This document shows positions 1-7,217 of a stretch of DNA of 14,277 nt, piece by piece. Both the position numbers and the translations under genes were made by a program. Source of the DNA: an uncultured Alistipes sp. (GTDB taxonomy: Bacteria > Bacteroidota > Bacteroidia > Bacteroidales > Rikenellaceae); assembly GCA_934754975.1 (NCBI GenBank), contig CAKVKI010000037.1, positions 1 to 14,277 of the forward strand, written 5' to 3'. Position 1 is the first letter of the stretch. Every line of letters starts with the position of its first letter. The notes beneath the pieces were generated by a model. That model had not been told where the DNA came from, did not search any database, and saw only the letters and a program-made list of their open reading frames with translations.

Positions 1-540
1 CTCGAAGCGTCGCCCCATGCCGACAACACGATCGTCGTACTGTTGGGCGACAACGGATTCCATCAAGGCCAGAAACAGCGTTTCAGCAAAATGTCGCTCT
101 GGCGCGAAGCCTGCCATGTCCCGCTGATCGTCGCCCTGCCCGACGGCGGAGGCGCCGAGGTGCAGGCCCCGGTGAGCCTGCTGGACATCTACCCCACGCT
201 CAGTTCGCTGTGCGGACTCGCCGCTCCCGCAGGGCTGGAGGGCAACGATCTCGCACTGCTGGTGAAGAATCCCACCGCGGCATGGGACAAGCCCTGTTTG
301 AGCAACTACATCCGCGGCAACTGCACGGTGCATTACAAACACTGGAACTACATCCGCTATGCGGACGGCTCCGAAGAGCTGTACGACATCGCGGCCGATG
401 AGGACGAACACTACAACCTCGCCGGGAAACCGGAACATCAGGCTCTCATGCAATCGCTCCGGCAGCACATCCCGACCGAATGGGCACACCCGCTCCCGAC
501 CACCGGAAAGGCACGACGCGCACGGACGCAGAAACCATAA
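1..540 (+). CDS. Sulfatase, S1_7-like (iduronate-2-sulfatase-like), C-terminal part only
   Basis: The reading frame is open from the first base to a TAA stop, giving 179 residues of the C-terminal part; the N-terminus and the formylglycine motif lie outside the window. The alkaline-phosphatase-fold metal motif is seen as GDNG (D17, N18 of the visible part), followed by H21, K30 and a stretch ending in CHVPLIV. This matches the usual S1_7 pattern of D-(H/N)-G, H, G-x-K, LW-E and a VPL strand. Near the end come YIRYADGSEELYDI and a D-E-x-x-NLA motif, the typical sulfatase C-terminal subdomain. Family members hydrolyse sulfate esters of glycans in the periplasm or at the cell surface. The stop lies 16 bp before the arabinofuranosidase start, so the two are probably co-transcribed. 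Substrate is unknown: the iduronate-2-sulfatase resemblance describes the fold subgroup, not a proven activity. Confidence 0.9.
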   Translation, partial: LEASPHADNTIVVLLGDNGFHQGQKQRFSKMSLWREACHVPLIVALPDGGGAEVQAPVSLLDIYPTLSSLCGLAAPAGLEGNDLALLVKNPTAAWDKPCLSNYIRGNCTVHYKHWNYIRYADGSEELYDIAADEDEHYNLAGKPEHQALMQSLRQHIPTEWAHPLPTTGKARRARTQKP

Positions 541-556
541 ATCCAAACGAAACAAT

Positions 557-3004
557 ATGCTTCATCCGATGAAAAAACACCCCCTGATTTCCCTTTCGTA
601 TACCGCCCTGCTCGGCGGTCTGCTCACGACGGCTCCCGCCGCAGCCCAGACCGCGACGGTGCGGATCGACGCGGCAAAAGTCGAACAGCGCATCACGCCG
701 TGGCTTTACGGCGCCTGCATCGAAGACGTAAACCACGAAATTTACGGCGGCATCTACGATCAGAAAATCTACGGCGAAAGCTTCGAAGAGCCTGACGCCA
801 CACAGGACCTTTCGGCATTCTCGAAATACGAAGGCATCTGGAGCGTGAGCGACGGCGTCGCGGCCGTCAGCGCTTCGCGCGGCGGCAAGATCGTCTACAA
901 CGGCGCAGAGATCGGCGACGGCCTCGTCGAAACGGACATCCGCTTCGACAACGAACGCGGCAACATGGCAGGCATGCTCTTCCGCGCAAGCGACCCCGGC
1001 ATCGGGCGCGACCGTTTCCGCGGATACGCTGTGAGCCTGTCGAGCGTCGGCAAAAAAATCGAACTTACAAAACACGACAACAACGTCACGCTGCTCCGCA
1101 AAGTCGATTACGACTTCGACCCCTACACCTGGAACCGGCTGAGCGTGTCGATGCAGGGACCTGAAATCGAAATTTTCCTCAACGGCAAAAGCGTGCTGAA
1201 ATACACCGACGAAGATCCCCGCTATTTCCGCAGCGGGAAATTCGGCCTGCGCGATCTGGTGGCCGACGTCTATTACCGCAACGTGGGTTACAGGACGGCC
1301 GCCGGGATGAAGACCATCTCCTTCGAAGCGCCGCAGGGCATGGCCGTCAGCTGCCGCTGGCAGCCCGTCGTGACCGGCACGGCCGAGGCGGTTTTCACCC
1401 ATGATACACAGGCCCCGTTCCACGGCGGCTATTCGCAGGCCGTCGAGATCGTCGCCGGCAAAGGCGCCGCAGGAGTCAGCAACATGAGTCTCAACGGCTG
1501 GGGCATCGCGATTCGCAAGGGCCGGACGATGCAGGGGCGCATCTACCTGAAAGCCGCAGGGCCGGAAAGTCCCGTTACGGTAGCGATCGAGAGCGCCGAC
1601 GGCAAAACGCGCTACGCTGCGCAGCAGATCGAAGGCGTCACGGACCAGTGGGCGCGTTACGACTTTACGCTCACCCCCTCGGCCGACGACAGCCGCGCCC
1701 GGTTCGCGGTGACGATCGACCGTCCGGGAAAAATATGGATGGACATGGCGACGCTGGAAAGCACGGGCGACGCGCGTTACAAGGGGCTTCCGCTGCGCGG
1801 CGACATCGCGCAGGCGATGGTCGATCAGGGACTCACGTTCCTGCGCTACGGCGGCACGATGGTCAATGTGCCGGACTACCGCTTCAAGAACATGATCGGC
1901 GACCGCGACCGCCGTCCGCCCTACCGGGGACACTGGAACTGGTGGTCCACCAACGGCTTCGGCATCGAAGAGTTCCTGCAGTTCGCCGAAGCGGCCGGAT
2001 TCACCCCATCGTTCGCGGTGAGCATCGACGAAACGGCCCGAGACATGGCCGACATGATCGAATACCTCAACGGTCCCGCCACATCGGAGTGGGGAGCCAA
2101 GCGCGCCGCCAACGGACACCCGGCGCCTTACGGCGTAAAATACATCGAGATCGGCAACGAAGAGCAGATTCTGCACGAGAGCCGCGAAGGATACGACCGC
2201 TATATCGAACGGTTCAACGTCCTGCACGACGCAATGAAGGCCAAGGACCCGAACCTCGAACTGATTATCGCCATCGACTGGAAACCCGGTTCGCCCGAAA
2301 TGGAGCGGGTGTTCAAGGCCCTCGACGGCAAGGCCGCCTACTGGGATTACCATCCGTGGGCCGACCCGATGATCGCCGGCAAAATCGCCGAGGAGAAACT
2401 CACGGAGATGAAACGGCTCTTCCGCTCGTGGAATCCCGCGACGATGATGAAATGCGCCATCTTCGAGGAGAACGGCGACACGCATAACATCCGCCGCGCA
2501 CTGGGACACGTCACCCTGCAGAACACCATCCGCCGCCACGGCGACTTCGTACTCACTTCGTGCGCCGCAAACGCCCTCCAGCCTTACCGCCAAAACGACA
2601 ACAGCTGGAACCAGGGACAGATATTCTTCACACCGGCCCAAGTATGGGGCATGCCGCCCTTCTACGCCCAGCAGATGGCGTCGAAGCACCATCAGCCGCT
2701 GCTGGTGGCGTCCGAAGTCGAAGGTACGCTCGACGTAACGGCCACACGCGACGAAGCGTCGCGGAAGCTCGTGCTGCATATCGCCAACATCCGCCCCGAG
2801 ACCATTGCGGCCAAGTTCGACGCTTCGTCGTTCGGCCCGGCGAAGCATGTCCGCACGGTCACCCTTTCGGGCCGGCCGGAGGAGGTGAACACTCCCGAAC
2901 AGCCGCGGCGCATCGCCCCCGTCGAGCGGGAACTTACGGCGCAGGAGGTCGTAAACCTCGACATCGAGCCTTTCTCGTACACGATTCTGGTTTTCGAAAA
3001 ATAA
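557..3004 (+). CDS. Secreted GH51-type alpha-L-arabinofuranosidase with nested beta-sandwich domains
   Basis: An 815-residue exported glycoside hydrolase that probably releases terminal L-arabinofuranose. Residues 5-31 (MKK, a hydrophobic run, then TAPAAAQ) are a signal peptide with likely cleavage before Q31. A short GH51 N-terminal segment (about 35-80, with WLYGACIEDVNHEIYGG and ESFEEP) is followed by a LamG/DUF1080-like beta-sandwich (about 85-248), a CBM-like region (about 252-405), the (beta/alpha)8 barrel (about 415-665) and a C-terminal beta domain. The acid/base is the Glu of the GNE motif (E535). The nucleophile is probably E637 or E638 in CAIFEENG. The start at 557 is preferred because an A-rich leader precedes it as in neighbouring genes; ATG 569 is the alternative. 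The gene lies 13 bp before a sulfatase. GH51 also contains endoglucanases and xylosidases, so the arabinose specificity is inferred. Confidence 0.9.
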   Translation: MLHPMKKHPLISLSYTALLGGLLTTAPAAAQTATVRIDAAKVEQRITPWLYGACIEDVNHEIYGGIYDQKIYGESFEEPDATQDLSAFSKYEGIWSVSDGVAAVSASRGGKIVYNGAEIGDGLVETDIRFDNERGNMAGMLFRASDPGIGRDRFRGYAVSLSSVGKKIELTKHDNNVTLLRKVDYDFDPYTWNRLSVSMQGPEIEIFLNGKSVLKYTDEDPRYFRSGKFGLRDLVADVYYRNVGYRTAAGMKTISFEAPQGMAVSCRWQPVVTGTAEAVFTHDTQAPFHGGYSQAVEIVAGKGAAGVSNMSLNGWGIAIRKGRTMQGRIYLKAAGPESPVTVAIESADGKTRYAAQQIEGVTDQWARYDFTLTPSADDSRARFAVTIDRPGKIWMDMATLESTGDARYKGLPLRGDIAQAMVDQGLTFLRYGGTMVNVPDYRFKNMIGDRDRRPPYRGHWNWWSTNGFGIEEFLQFAEAAGFTPSFAVSIDETARDMADMIEYLNGPATSEWGAKRAANGHPAPYGVKYIEIGNEEQILHESREGYDRYIERFNVLHDAMKAKDPNLELIIAIDWKPGSPEMERVFKALDGKAAYWDYHPWADPMIAGKIAEEKLTEMKRLFRSWNPATMMKCAIFEENGDTHNIRRALGHVTLQNTIRRHGDFVLTSCAANALQPYRQNDNSWNQGQIFFTPAQVWGMPPFYAQQMASKHHQPLLVASEVEGTLDVTATRDEASRKLVLHIANIRPETIAAKFDASSFGPAKHVRTVTLSGRPEEVNTPEQPRRIAPVERELTAQEVVNLDIEPFSYTILVFEK

Positions 3005-3017
3005 AAACATACACCCC

Positions 3018-4439
3018 ATGAAAAGCAAACTGCTGCTTCTGGCCGGAATGTCGGCCTGCACCGGAACGGCCACGGCGGCCAAGAAAGCTCCCGCAACGGC
3101 GCCCCAGCGCCCCAACATCATCCTGATCCTGCTCGACGATTCGGGCTACGGCGACATTACACCCTACAGCGCCCGCGGCTACACCACGCCCAACATCGAC
3201 CGCATGGCCCGGCAGGGAATGAAACTCTCCGACTTTTACGTATCGTCGGGACTTTCGTCGCCGTCGCGCGCCTCGATCCTGACAGGCTGCTACGCTGAGC
3301 GCATCGACTTCAGCACGGTCCTCTTTCCCAATGCCAAACGCGGACTGAACCCCGAAGAGGTCACCATCGGCGACATGCTCCGCGCACAGGGCTACTCAAC
3401 GGCCTGCGTCGGAAAATGGCACTTGGGACACGCGTCGAAAGAGGCGCTGCCACAGGGCCACGGCTTCGACGAGTATTTCGGCCTGCCCTATTCCAACGAC
3501 ATGTGCCCGCCGGTCTACCCCGACATGCCCTATGCCAGCAACAGCGACGGACGGGCCTACCCGGCCCTGCCGCTCATCCTCGGCGACGAGCCGATCGAAT
3601 ACAATCCCGACCTGAGCCTGCTGACCACCCGTTATACGGAGTACGCCTCCTCGTATATCGACCGCCATAAAGACGGCCCGTTCTTCCTCTACCTAGCCCA
3701 TTCGATGCCGCACGTACCGCTGGCCGTATCGGATAAATTCAAAGGCAAATCCCAGCAGGGACTCTACGGCGACGTGCTGATGGAGCTGGACTGGTCGGTG
3801 GGCGAGATATACAAAGCGCTCGAAAGGAACGACATCGCCGACAATACGTGGGTCATACTCACCTCGGACAACGGTCCGTGGACGCTCATGGGCAACCACG
3901 GCGGCTCGGCCGGACCACTGCGTTCGGGCAAGGGCAGCACGTTCGAAGGCGGCGAACGGGTCTTCTGCCTGACGACCTGGCCCGGCGTAATCCCCGCGGG
4001 CAGCGAATGCGGCGAACTGGTGACGGCGATGGACTTCCTGCCCACGATGGCCCGCGCCGCCGGCGGCAAACTCCCCTCACGCACCATCGACGGCAGGGAC
4101 GTATATCCGCTGCTGTCGGGACAAAAAGGAGCCAAATCCCCGCACGAAGCCTTCTATTACTACATCGTGGGACGTCCCGAAGCCATCCGCGTCGGCGACT
4201 GGAAATACCACCCCGAACACATCTACTGGGAACCCGTACTGTACGGCCGCGACGGCTGGCGCGGAACCGGCCGCAAGCGCACGCTTCCGCCCTCGCTCTA
4301 CAACATCAAAGAGGACATCGGCGAACAGCACAACCTCATCGACCGCCATCCGGAAACAGCCGAGAAACTTCACAAGATGCTCTTCGACTTCGACCGGAAG
4401 ATGAAAGCCGAGGTCCGCAAGGCGGTGATTTACGAATAG
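3018..4439 (+). CDS. Arylsulfatase A-like sulfatase (S1 family, Ser-type)
   Basis: A 473-residue sulfatase of normal family length. Residues 1-21 form a signal peptide; C14 in MSAC could be a weak lipobox, so secreted versus lipoprotein is undecided. The calcium site is D40-D41 (LLDDSGYGD) with D284-N285 (TSDNG). The formylglycine residue is S80 in SSPSR (80-84), a Ser-type signature. K133 and H135 (GKWHLGH), H232 and K305 (SGKGSTFEGG) fit the remaining active-site positions. The stretch from NAKRGLNPEEVTIGD to HGFDEYFGLPYSND resembles human arylsulfatase A and GALNS. The enzyme hydrolyses a sulfate ester outside the cytoplasm; the sugar and position are not readable. It is the last gene of the left operon, followed by repeats and a bidirectional terminator. 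Confidence 0.92.
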   Translation: MKSKLLLLAGMSACTGTATAAKKAPATAPQRPNIILILLDDSGYGDITPYSARGYTTPNIDRMARQGMKLSDFYVSSGLSSPSRASILTGCYAERIDFSTVLFPNAKRGLNPEEVTIGDMLRAQGYSTACVGKWHLGHASKEALPQGHGFDEYFGLPYSNDMCPPVYPDMPYASNSDGRAYPALPLILGDEPIEYNPDLSLLTTRYTEYASSYIDRHKDGPFFLYLAHSMPHVPLAVSDKFKGKSQQGLYGDVLMELDWSVGEIYKALERNDIADNTWVILTSDNGPWTLMGNHGGSAGPLRSGKGSTFEGGERVFCLTTWPGVIPAGSECGELVTAMDFLPTMARAAGGKLPSRTIDGRDVYPLLSGQKGAKSPHEAFYYYIVGRPEAIRVGDWKYHPEHIYWEPVLYGRDGWRGTGRKRTLPPSLYNIKEDIGEQHNLIDRHPETAEKLHKMLFDFDRKMKAEVRKAVIYE

Positions 4440-4480
4440 CGGGCAGGGCCGCAGGCTAAAAAGTCCCGGAAACTGCAGAG

Positions 4481-4518
4481 ACGGCCGCAGAGGACAAACA
4501 CGGCCGCAGAGCGACACA
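4481..4518. repeat. Short tandem duplication, period 19
   Basis: The 12-mer ACGGCCGCAGAG occurs at 4481-4492 and again at 4500-4511, with related bases following each copy. It lies in the spacer between two convergent genes. No coding function is apparent. Confidence 0.6.
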
Positions 4519-4546
4519 CGACCGGAAACGGCGGCCTGAAAACGGC

Positions 4547-4618
4547 GGACCGACTATTCGGGAGAACGGAGGTCCGGCTCTCCGGGCAAACAGGGGTCCG
4601 ATTCTCCGGGCAAACGGC
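4547..4618. repeat. Degenerate tandem repeat, period 24, about three units
   Basis: Units at 4571-4594 and 4595-4618 share GGTCCG, then CTCCGGGCAAAC or a near variant (TTCTCCGGGCAAAC in the second). A third, more diverged unit at 4547-4570 matches the first at about 16 of 24 positions. The period is a multiple of three, so the minus strand reads as an 8-residue repeat, but no convincing gene is present. The repeat sits between the arylsulfatase stop and the terminator. It looks like decayed repeat DNA in an intergenic spacer. Confidence 0.65.
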
Positions 4619-4637
4619 GGCCCGCACGGAGGTCCGG

Positions 4638-4677
4638 AAAAAGCGGCGGCAGGAAATGAAAATCCTGCCGCCGTTTT
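4638..4677. terminator. Bidirectional intrinsic terminator between convergent genes
   Basis: CGGCGGCAGGA (4644-4654) pairs perfectly with TCCTGCCGCCG (4663-4673) around an 8-base loop. The stem is flanked by five A on the left (4638-4642) and TTTTC on the right. Each strand therefore reads a GC-rich hairpin followed by a T run. It closes both the left sulfatase operon (plus) and the aldose epimerase gene (minus), whose stop lies 17 bp away. Confidence 0.88.
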
Positions 4678-4693
4678 CGTATTTCGGGCGTGT

Positions 4694-5767
4694 CTACTTC
4701 ACCCCGGTTTTATAGACGCAGACATGGTTATAGACCGCATCCGGTTCGAGTACGGTCGAAGGGAATCCGGGCTGGTTGGGGCTGTCGGGAAAGTGCTGGG
4801 TTTCGAGCGCCACCGCCCCGCGGTAACCGTAACTCCGGCCGCCCTTGCCGCAGATCGTGCCGTCGAGGAAGTTGCCGCCGTAAAACTGCATACCCGGCTC
4901 GGTCGTCCAGACTTCGAGCCAACGCCCCGAAACGGGTTCATACAGCTCGGCGGCGCGTTCGAGTCCGTGCGGCGTCCCGCGCCTGAGTACCCAGTTGTGG
5001 TCGTAACCGTGCCCGAGACACAGTTGTTCGGAGGCGTCGTCGAGACGTGCGCCGATAAGCGTCGGAGCGCGGAAATCGAACGGCGTATCTTCGACCGGAG
5101 CGATTTCGCCCGTAGGGATGAGCGTCGCATCGACCGGCGTGAAACCGTCGGCGCAGATCGTCAGCAGGTGATCGTTAATCGTCCCGACGCCGGTGCCGTG
5201 GAGATTGAAGAACGAATGGTGCGTGAGGTTGACCACCGTGCGTTTGTCGGTGCGGGCCGTGTGGGTCACCGTCAGCGCATCGTCGTCGTCCAGCTCGTAA
5301 GCCAGTCCGACGTCGAGCGTCCCCGGAAAGCCCTGTTCCCCGTCTTCGGAACGGTAGCGGAACACGATCCGCTGCGCATCGGCCGCGACGACATCCCAAA
5401 CCACCATATCGAACCCCTTGTCGCCGCCGTGCAGCGAATTCTCTCCGTCGTTGGCCGGCAGGCGGCAGACGGTTCCGTCGAGCGTGAAACGCGCACCGGC
5501 GATACGGTTGGCATAACGCCCGATCGTGGCGCCGAAGAAACGTTCGCCGACGTAATGCACATAGGCGTCGAGCGTTGCGTGTCCGAGTACGATATCCTCG
5601 AAACGGCCCGATTTGTCGGGCGTCCAGAATTCGACGATCCGGGCGCCGAAGTCGGTGACGGATATTTCCAGTCCGTGTTTGTTTTTCAGGTAATAGAGGT
5701 CGGTTTTTTTGCCGCCGACAACGGACTGGAACGCAGCCCGCTCGACTCTCGAATGGAATGTTGTCAT
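4694..5767 (-). CDS. galM: Aldose 1-epimerase (galactose mutarotase), cytoplasmic
   Basis: A 357-residue mutarotase that interconverts alpha and beta anomers of aldoses such as galactose, glucose or arabinose before their metabolism. There is no signal peptide, so it acts in the cytoplasm. Family motifs appear in order: GRYANRI (84-90), ENSLHGG with H113, NLTHHSFFNL with catalytic acid H184, GYDHNW with D256, and ALETQHFPDSPN with catalytic base E322. The length is normal. It is transcribed alone on the minus strand, divergent from the GntR-type regulator, with its own TATATTTG promoter and an overlapping predicted operator. A second, exported mutarotase is encoded at 10391-11545. The family assignment is firm; the preferred sugar is unknown. 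Confidence 0.95.
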   Translation of the reverse strand: MTTFHSRVERAAFQSVVGGKKTDLYYLKNKHGLEISVTDFGARIVEFWTPDKSGRFEDIVLGHATLDAYVHYVGERFFGATIGRYANRIAGARFTLDGTVCRLPANDGENSLHGGDKGFDMVVWDVVAADAQRIVFRYRSEDGEQGFPGTLDVGLAYELDDDDALTVTHTARTDKRTVVNLTHHSFFNLHGTGVGTINDHLLTICADGFTPVDATLIPTGEIAPVEDTPFDFRAPTLIGARLDDASEQLCLGHGYDHNWVLRRGTPHGLERAAELYEPVSGRWLEVWTTEPGMQFYGGNFLDGTICGKGGRSYGYRGAVALETQHFPDSPNQPGFPSTVLEPDAVYNHVCVYKTGVK

Positions 5768-5862
5768 AAAAGGTCAGTAATTTTATTGAATGGTGAAAAT
5801 AAATCGGTCCCGGGACGACGCCTGGCAACCGTCAAAAGGCGCCGGCCGGGTGCCTTCCGATG

Positions 5863-5870
5863 CAAATATA
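5863..5870 (-). promoter_or_regulatory. Predicted promoter -7 box of the cytosolic galM
   Basis: Read on the minus strand this is TATATTTG, a perfect match to the Bacteroidetes -7 consensus TAnnTTTG. Transcription would start near 5858 and give a leader of about 90 nt. No clear TTTG -33 box is present at 19-21 bp spacing; the predicted operator occupies that position. Confidence 0.7.
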
Positions 5871-5879
5871 AGAATAATA

Positions 5880-5905
5880 TTCAAACTGGTATATACCGGT
5901 ATGTA
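5880..5905. promoter_or_regulatory. Predicted operator pair upstream of cytosolic galM
   Basis: TATATACCGGTATGTA at 5890-5905 is a 16-bp palindrome with a single mismatched pair, centred between 5897 and 5898. A weaker copy (TTCAAACTGGTATATA, 11 of 16 identical) lies at 5880-5895, centred exactly 10 bp closer to the galM promoter. The identical 16-mer occurs upstream of the right-hand sulfatase operon. The position over the -33 region suggests repression by the neighbouring GntR/LacI-type regulator. This is inference from shared sequence and geometry. Confidence 0.68.
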
Positions 5906-5966
5906 TTTTATTTGCGGCAATTTTACTGTTTTACGACGATTTTATGCAATAATTTTTTGCAGGTTC

Positions 5967-5998
5967 TTTCATTAATCAGCTGAATTTATGTATCTTTG
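5967..5998 (+). promoter_or_regulatory. Predicted promoter of the GntR-type regulator
   Basis: TTTC (5967-5970), 20 bp, then TATCTTTG (5991-5998) match the Bacteroidetes promoter TTTG-N19-21-TAnnTTTG with one mismatch in the -33 box. The implied start near 6003 leaves a leader of only about 15 nt before the ATG at 6018. The palindromic operator is about 94 bp upstream of this -7 box, so it does not overlap this promoter. Confidence 0.7.
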
Positions 5999-6017
5999 CG
6001 AAAATTAAACGATTCCC

Positions 6018-6995
6018 ATGAAAGGTAACAAACCCAAGTACAAACTGGTCGTGGACCACGTTATCGAGGGCATAACCGCCGGAACTTACAAAAAGGGAGA
6101 CTGGATTCCGTCGGTAAACGATCTGTGTACGATGTTCAACCTCTCGCGCGGCACGATTTTCACGGCTTTCAACGAACTGAAAGCCAAGGGCATCATCGAA
6201 GCTACACCGAGCGTCGGCTATTTCATCGCCGGCACCGAGATTGCGCTGAAACACCATATATTCCTGCTGTTCAACGAATTCAACATCTTCAAGGAGGACC
6301 TTTACAATTCGTTCATCGAAGCTATAGGCGACAATGCCACCGTCGATCTGGTGTTCCACAACTACAACCGCAGCGTCTTCGACACGCTCCTGCGCAACGC
6401 CGAAGGCAAGTACACGAGCTATATCATCATGTCGGGCAAATTCCAAAATATCGACGACCAGCTGCAACGCCTGGGCGGCAGGGTTTTTCTGCTCGACCAC
6501 TTCCACCCGGAGCTGAAAGGAAAATACTCCTCGGTGGCGCAGAATTTCGAACAGGACACCTACAATGCACTCGTATTCGGGCAGGAGCATCTGCGCAAAT
6601 ACAACCGGATCGTCATGGTCCAGAAAAACGTCAAGGAGCCGCAGGAGCGCTACGACGGACTCTGCGCTTTCTGCAAAGAGTACGGCTTCGAACACGACTA
6701 CATCGACACGACCAAAGGCCGCAAAATCAAAAAAGGCGAACTCTACATGGTCGTGGACGACCGCGACATGATCTTCCTGCTGCGGCAGTCCGAAGCCCAG
6801 AAGCTGATTCTCGGCCGGGATTTCGGCATCATCTCCTACAACGAAACGCTGCTCAAGGAGGTGATCGCAGGCGGTATCACCACGCTTTCGACCGATTTCA
6901 GGCAGATGGGGCGCACGATGGCTTCGCTGCTCGACAAGAAGAAGATCGTGAACATCGAGAACAAATGGATGCTCACCATCCGCAAATCGATCTGA
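6018..6995 (+). CDS. GntR-type HTH regulator with LacI-like sugar-sensing domain
   Basis: A 325-residue transcription factor. Residues about 8-71 form the GntR winged helix-turn-helix, including IPSVNDLCTMFNLSRGTIFTA-type recognition helices and the wing (GIIEATPSVGYFIA). Residues about 78-325 form a periplasmic-binding-protein/LacI-like effector domain rather than the FadR, HutC or MocR types. This chimeric architecture is known from AraR of Bacillus and from regulators of sugar operons (for example fucose) in Bacteroides. It likely binds a mono- or oligosaccharide and controls local catabolic genes. It is divergent from galM and 222 bp upstream of the sulfatase operon; the same palindrome lies in both flanking intergenic regions. 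The effector cannot be read from sequence; arabinose, galactose or fucose are reasonable candidates. Confidence 0.88.
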   Translation: MKGNKPKYKLVVDHVIEGITAGTYKKGDWIPSVNDLCTMFNLSRGTIFTAFNELKAKGIIEATPSVGYFIAGTEIALKHHIFLLFNEFNIFKEDLYNSFIEAIGDNATVDLVFHNYNRSVFDTLLRNAEGKYTSYIIMSGKFQNIDDQLQRLGGRVFLLDHFHPELKGKYSSVAQNFEQDTYNALVFGQEHLRKYNRIVMVQKNVKEPQERYDGLCAFCKEYGFEHDYIDTTKGRKIKKGELYMVVDDRDMIFLLRQSEAQKLILGRDFGIISYNETLLKEVIAGGITTLSTDFRQMGRTMASLLDKKKIVNIENKWMLTIRKSI

Positions 6996-7014
6996 GGAAA
7001 TTCCACGGCATAAA

Positions 7015-7051
7015 ACGGACGGCGGGGCGTGACGAACACTCCGCCGTCCGT
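7015..7051 (+). terminator. Hairpin after the regulator gene, weak terminator candidate
   Basis: ACGGACGGCGG (7015-7025) pairs perfectly with CCGCCGTCCGT (7041-7051) around a 15-base loop, 20 bp after the regulator stop. The sequence that follows (GTCTAAAC) is not a T run, so it is not a classical intrinsic terminator. It may still end or stabilise the transcript. Confidence 0.5.
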
Positions 7052-7108
7052 GTCTAAACACCGGCCTGCGGCGACCGCAGACAAAAAAAATCCAAGAACA
7101 GAATAAAA

Positions 7109-7134
7109 TATATACCGGTATGTATCGGTATATT
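7109..7134. promoter_or_regulatory. Predicted operator pair upstream of the sulfatase-galM operon
   Basis: TATATACCGGTATGTA at 7109-7124 is identical to the site upstream of galM and is centred between 7116 and 7117. A second, overlapping copy (TATGTATCGGTATATT, 12 of 16 identical) at 7119-7134 is centred exactly 10 bp closer to the promoter. The pair covers the expected -33 region of the TATATTTG promoter. Binding by the GntR/LacI-type regulator encoded just upstream is the natural reading. Confidence 0.7.
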
Positions 7135-7145
7135 GATTTTTTATT

Positions 7146-7153
7146 TATATTTG
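7146..7153 (+). promoter_or_regulatory. Predicted promoter -7 box of the sulfatase operon
   Basis: TATATTTG is a perfect Bacteroidetes -7 match, giving a predicted start near 7158 and a leader of about 60 nt before the ATG at 7218. As at galM, no good -33 TTTG is seen and the operator occupies that region. Confidence 0.72.
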
Positions 7154-7217
7154 CATAGCGATAGACGGTAAAAACCCGCCCGTCCAAGAGATTTCAACCA
7201 ACCTAAACCACAAGACT

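Noticed and set aside
446..3121. A very long open frame on the minus strand opposite the GH51 gene
   Set aside because: It has no recognisable domain, is rich in Arg, Val and Ala/Gly as expected for the complement of GC-rich codons, and lies antisense to a gene with clear catalytic motifs. It is a compositional shadow.
4547..4618. CRISPR-like array in the repeat spacer
   Set aside because: Units are directly adjacent without unique spacers and diverge from each other, and no cas genes are present.
4430..4627. Minus-strand frame with an 8-residue repeat (VCPENRTP-like)
   Set aside because: The periodicity follows directly from the 24-bp DNA repeat. It overlaps the arylsulfatase end and shows no promoter or family resemblance.
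4724..5983. A 419-codon plus-strand open frame opposite the cytosolic galM
   Set aside because: It lacks family motifs and runs through the galM promoter and operator, while the minus-strand frame contains every mutarotase motif.
5976..7187. A 403-codon minus-strand open frame opposite the regulator
   Set aside because: No domain is recognisable and its start lies inside the sulfatase-operon promoter region. The plus strand encodes a clear GntR HTH protein.
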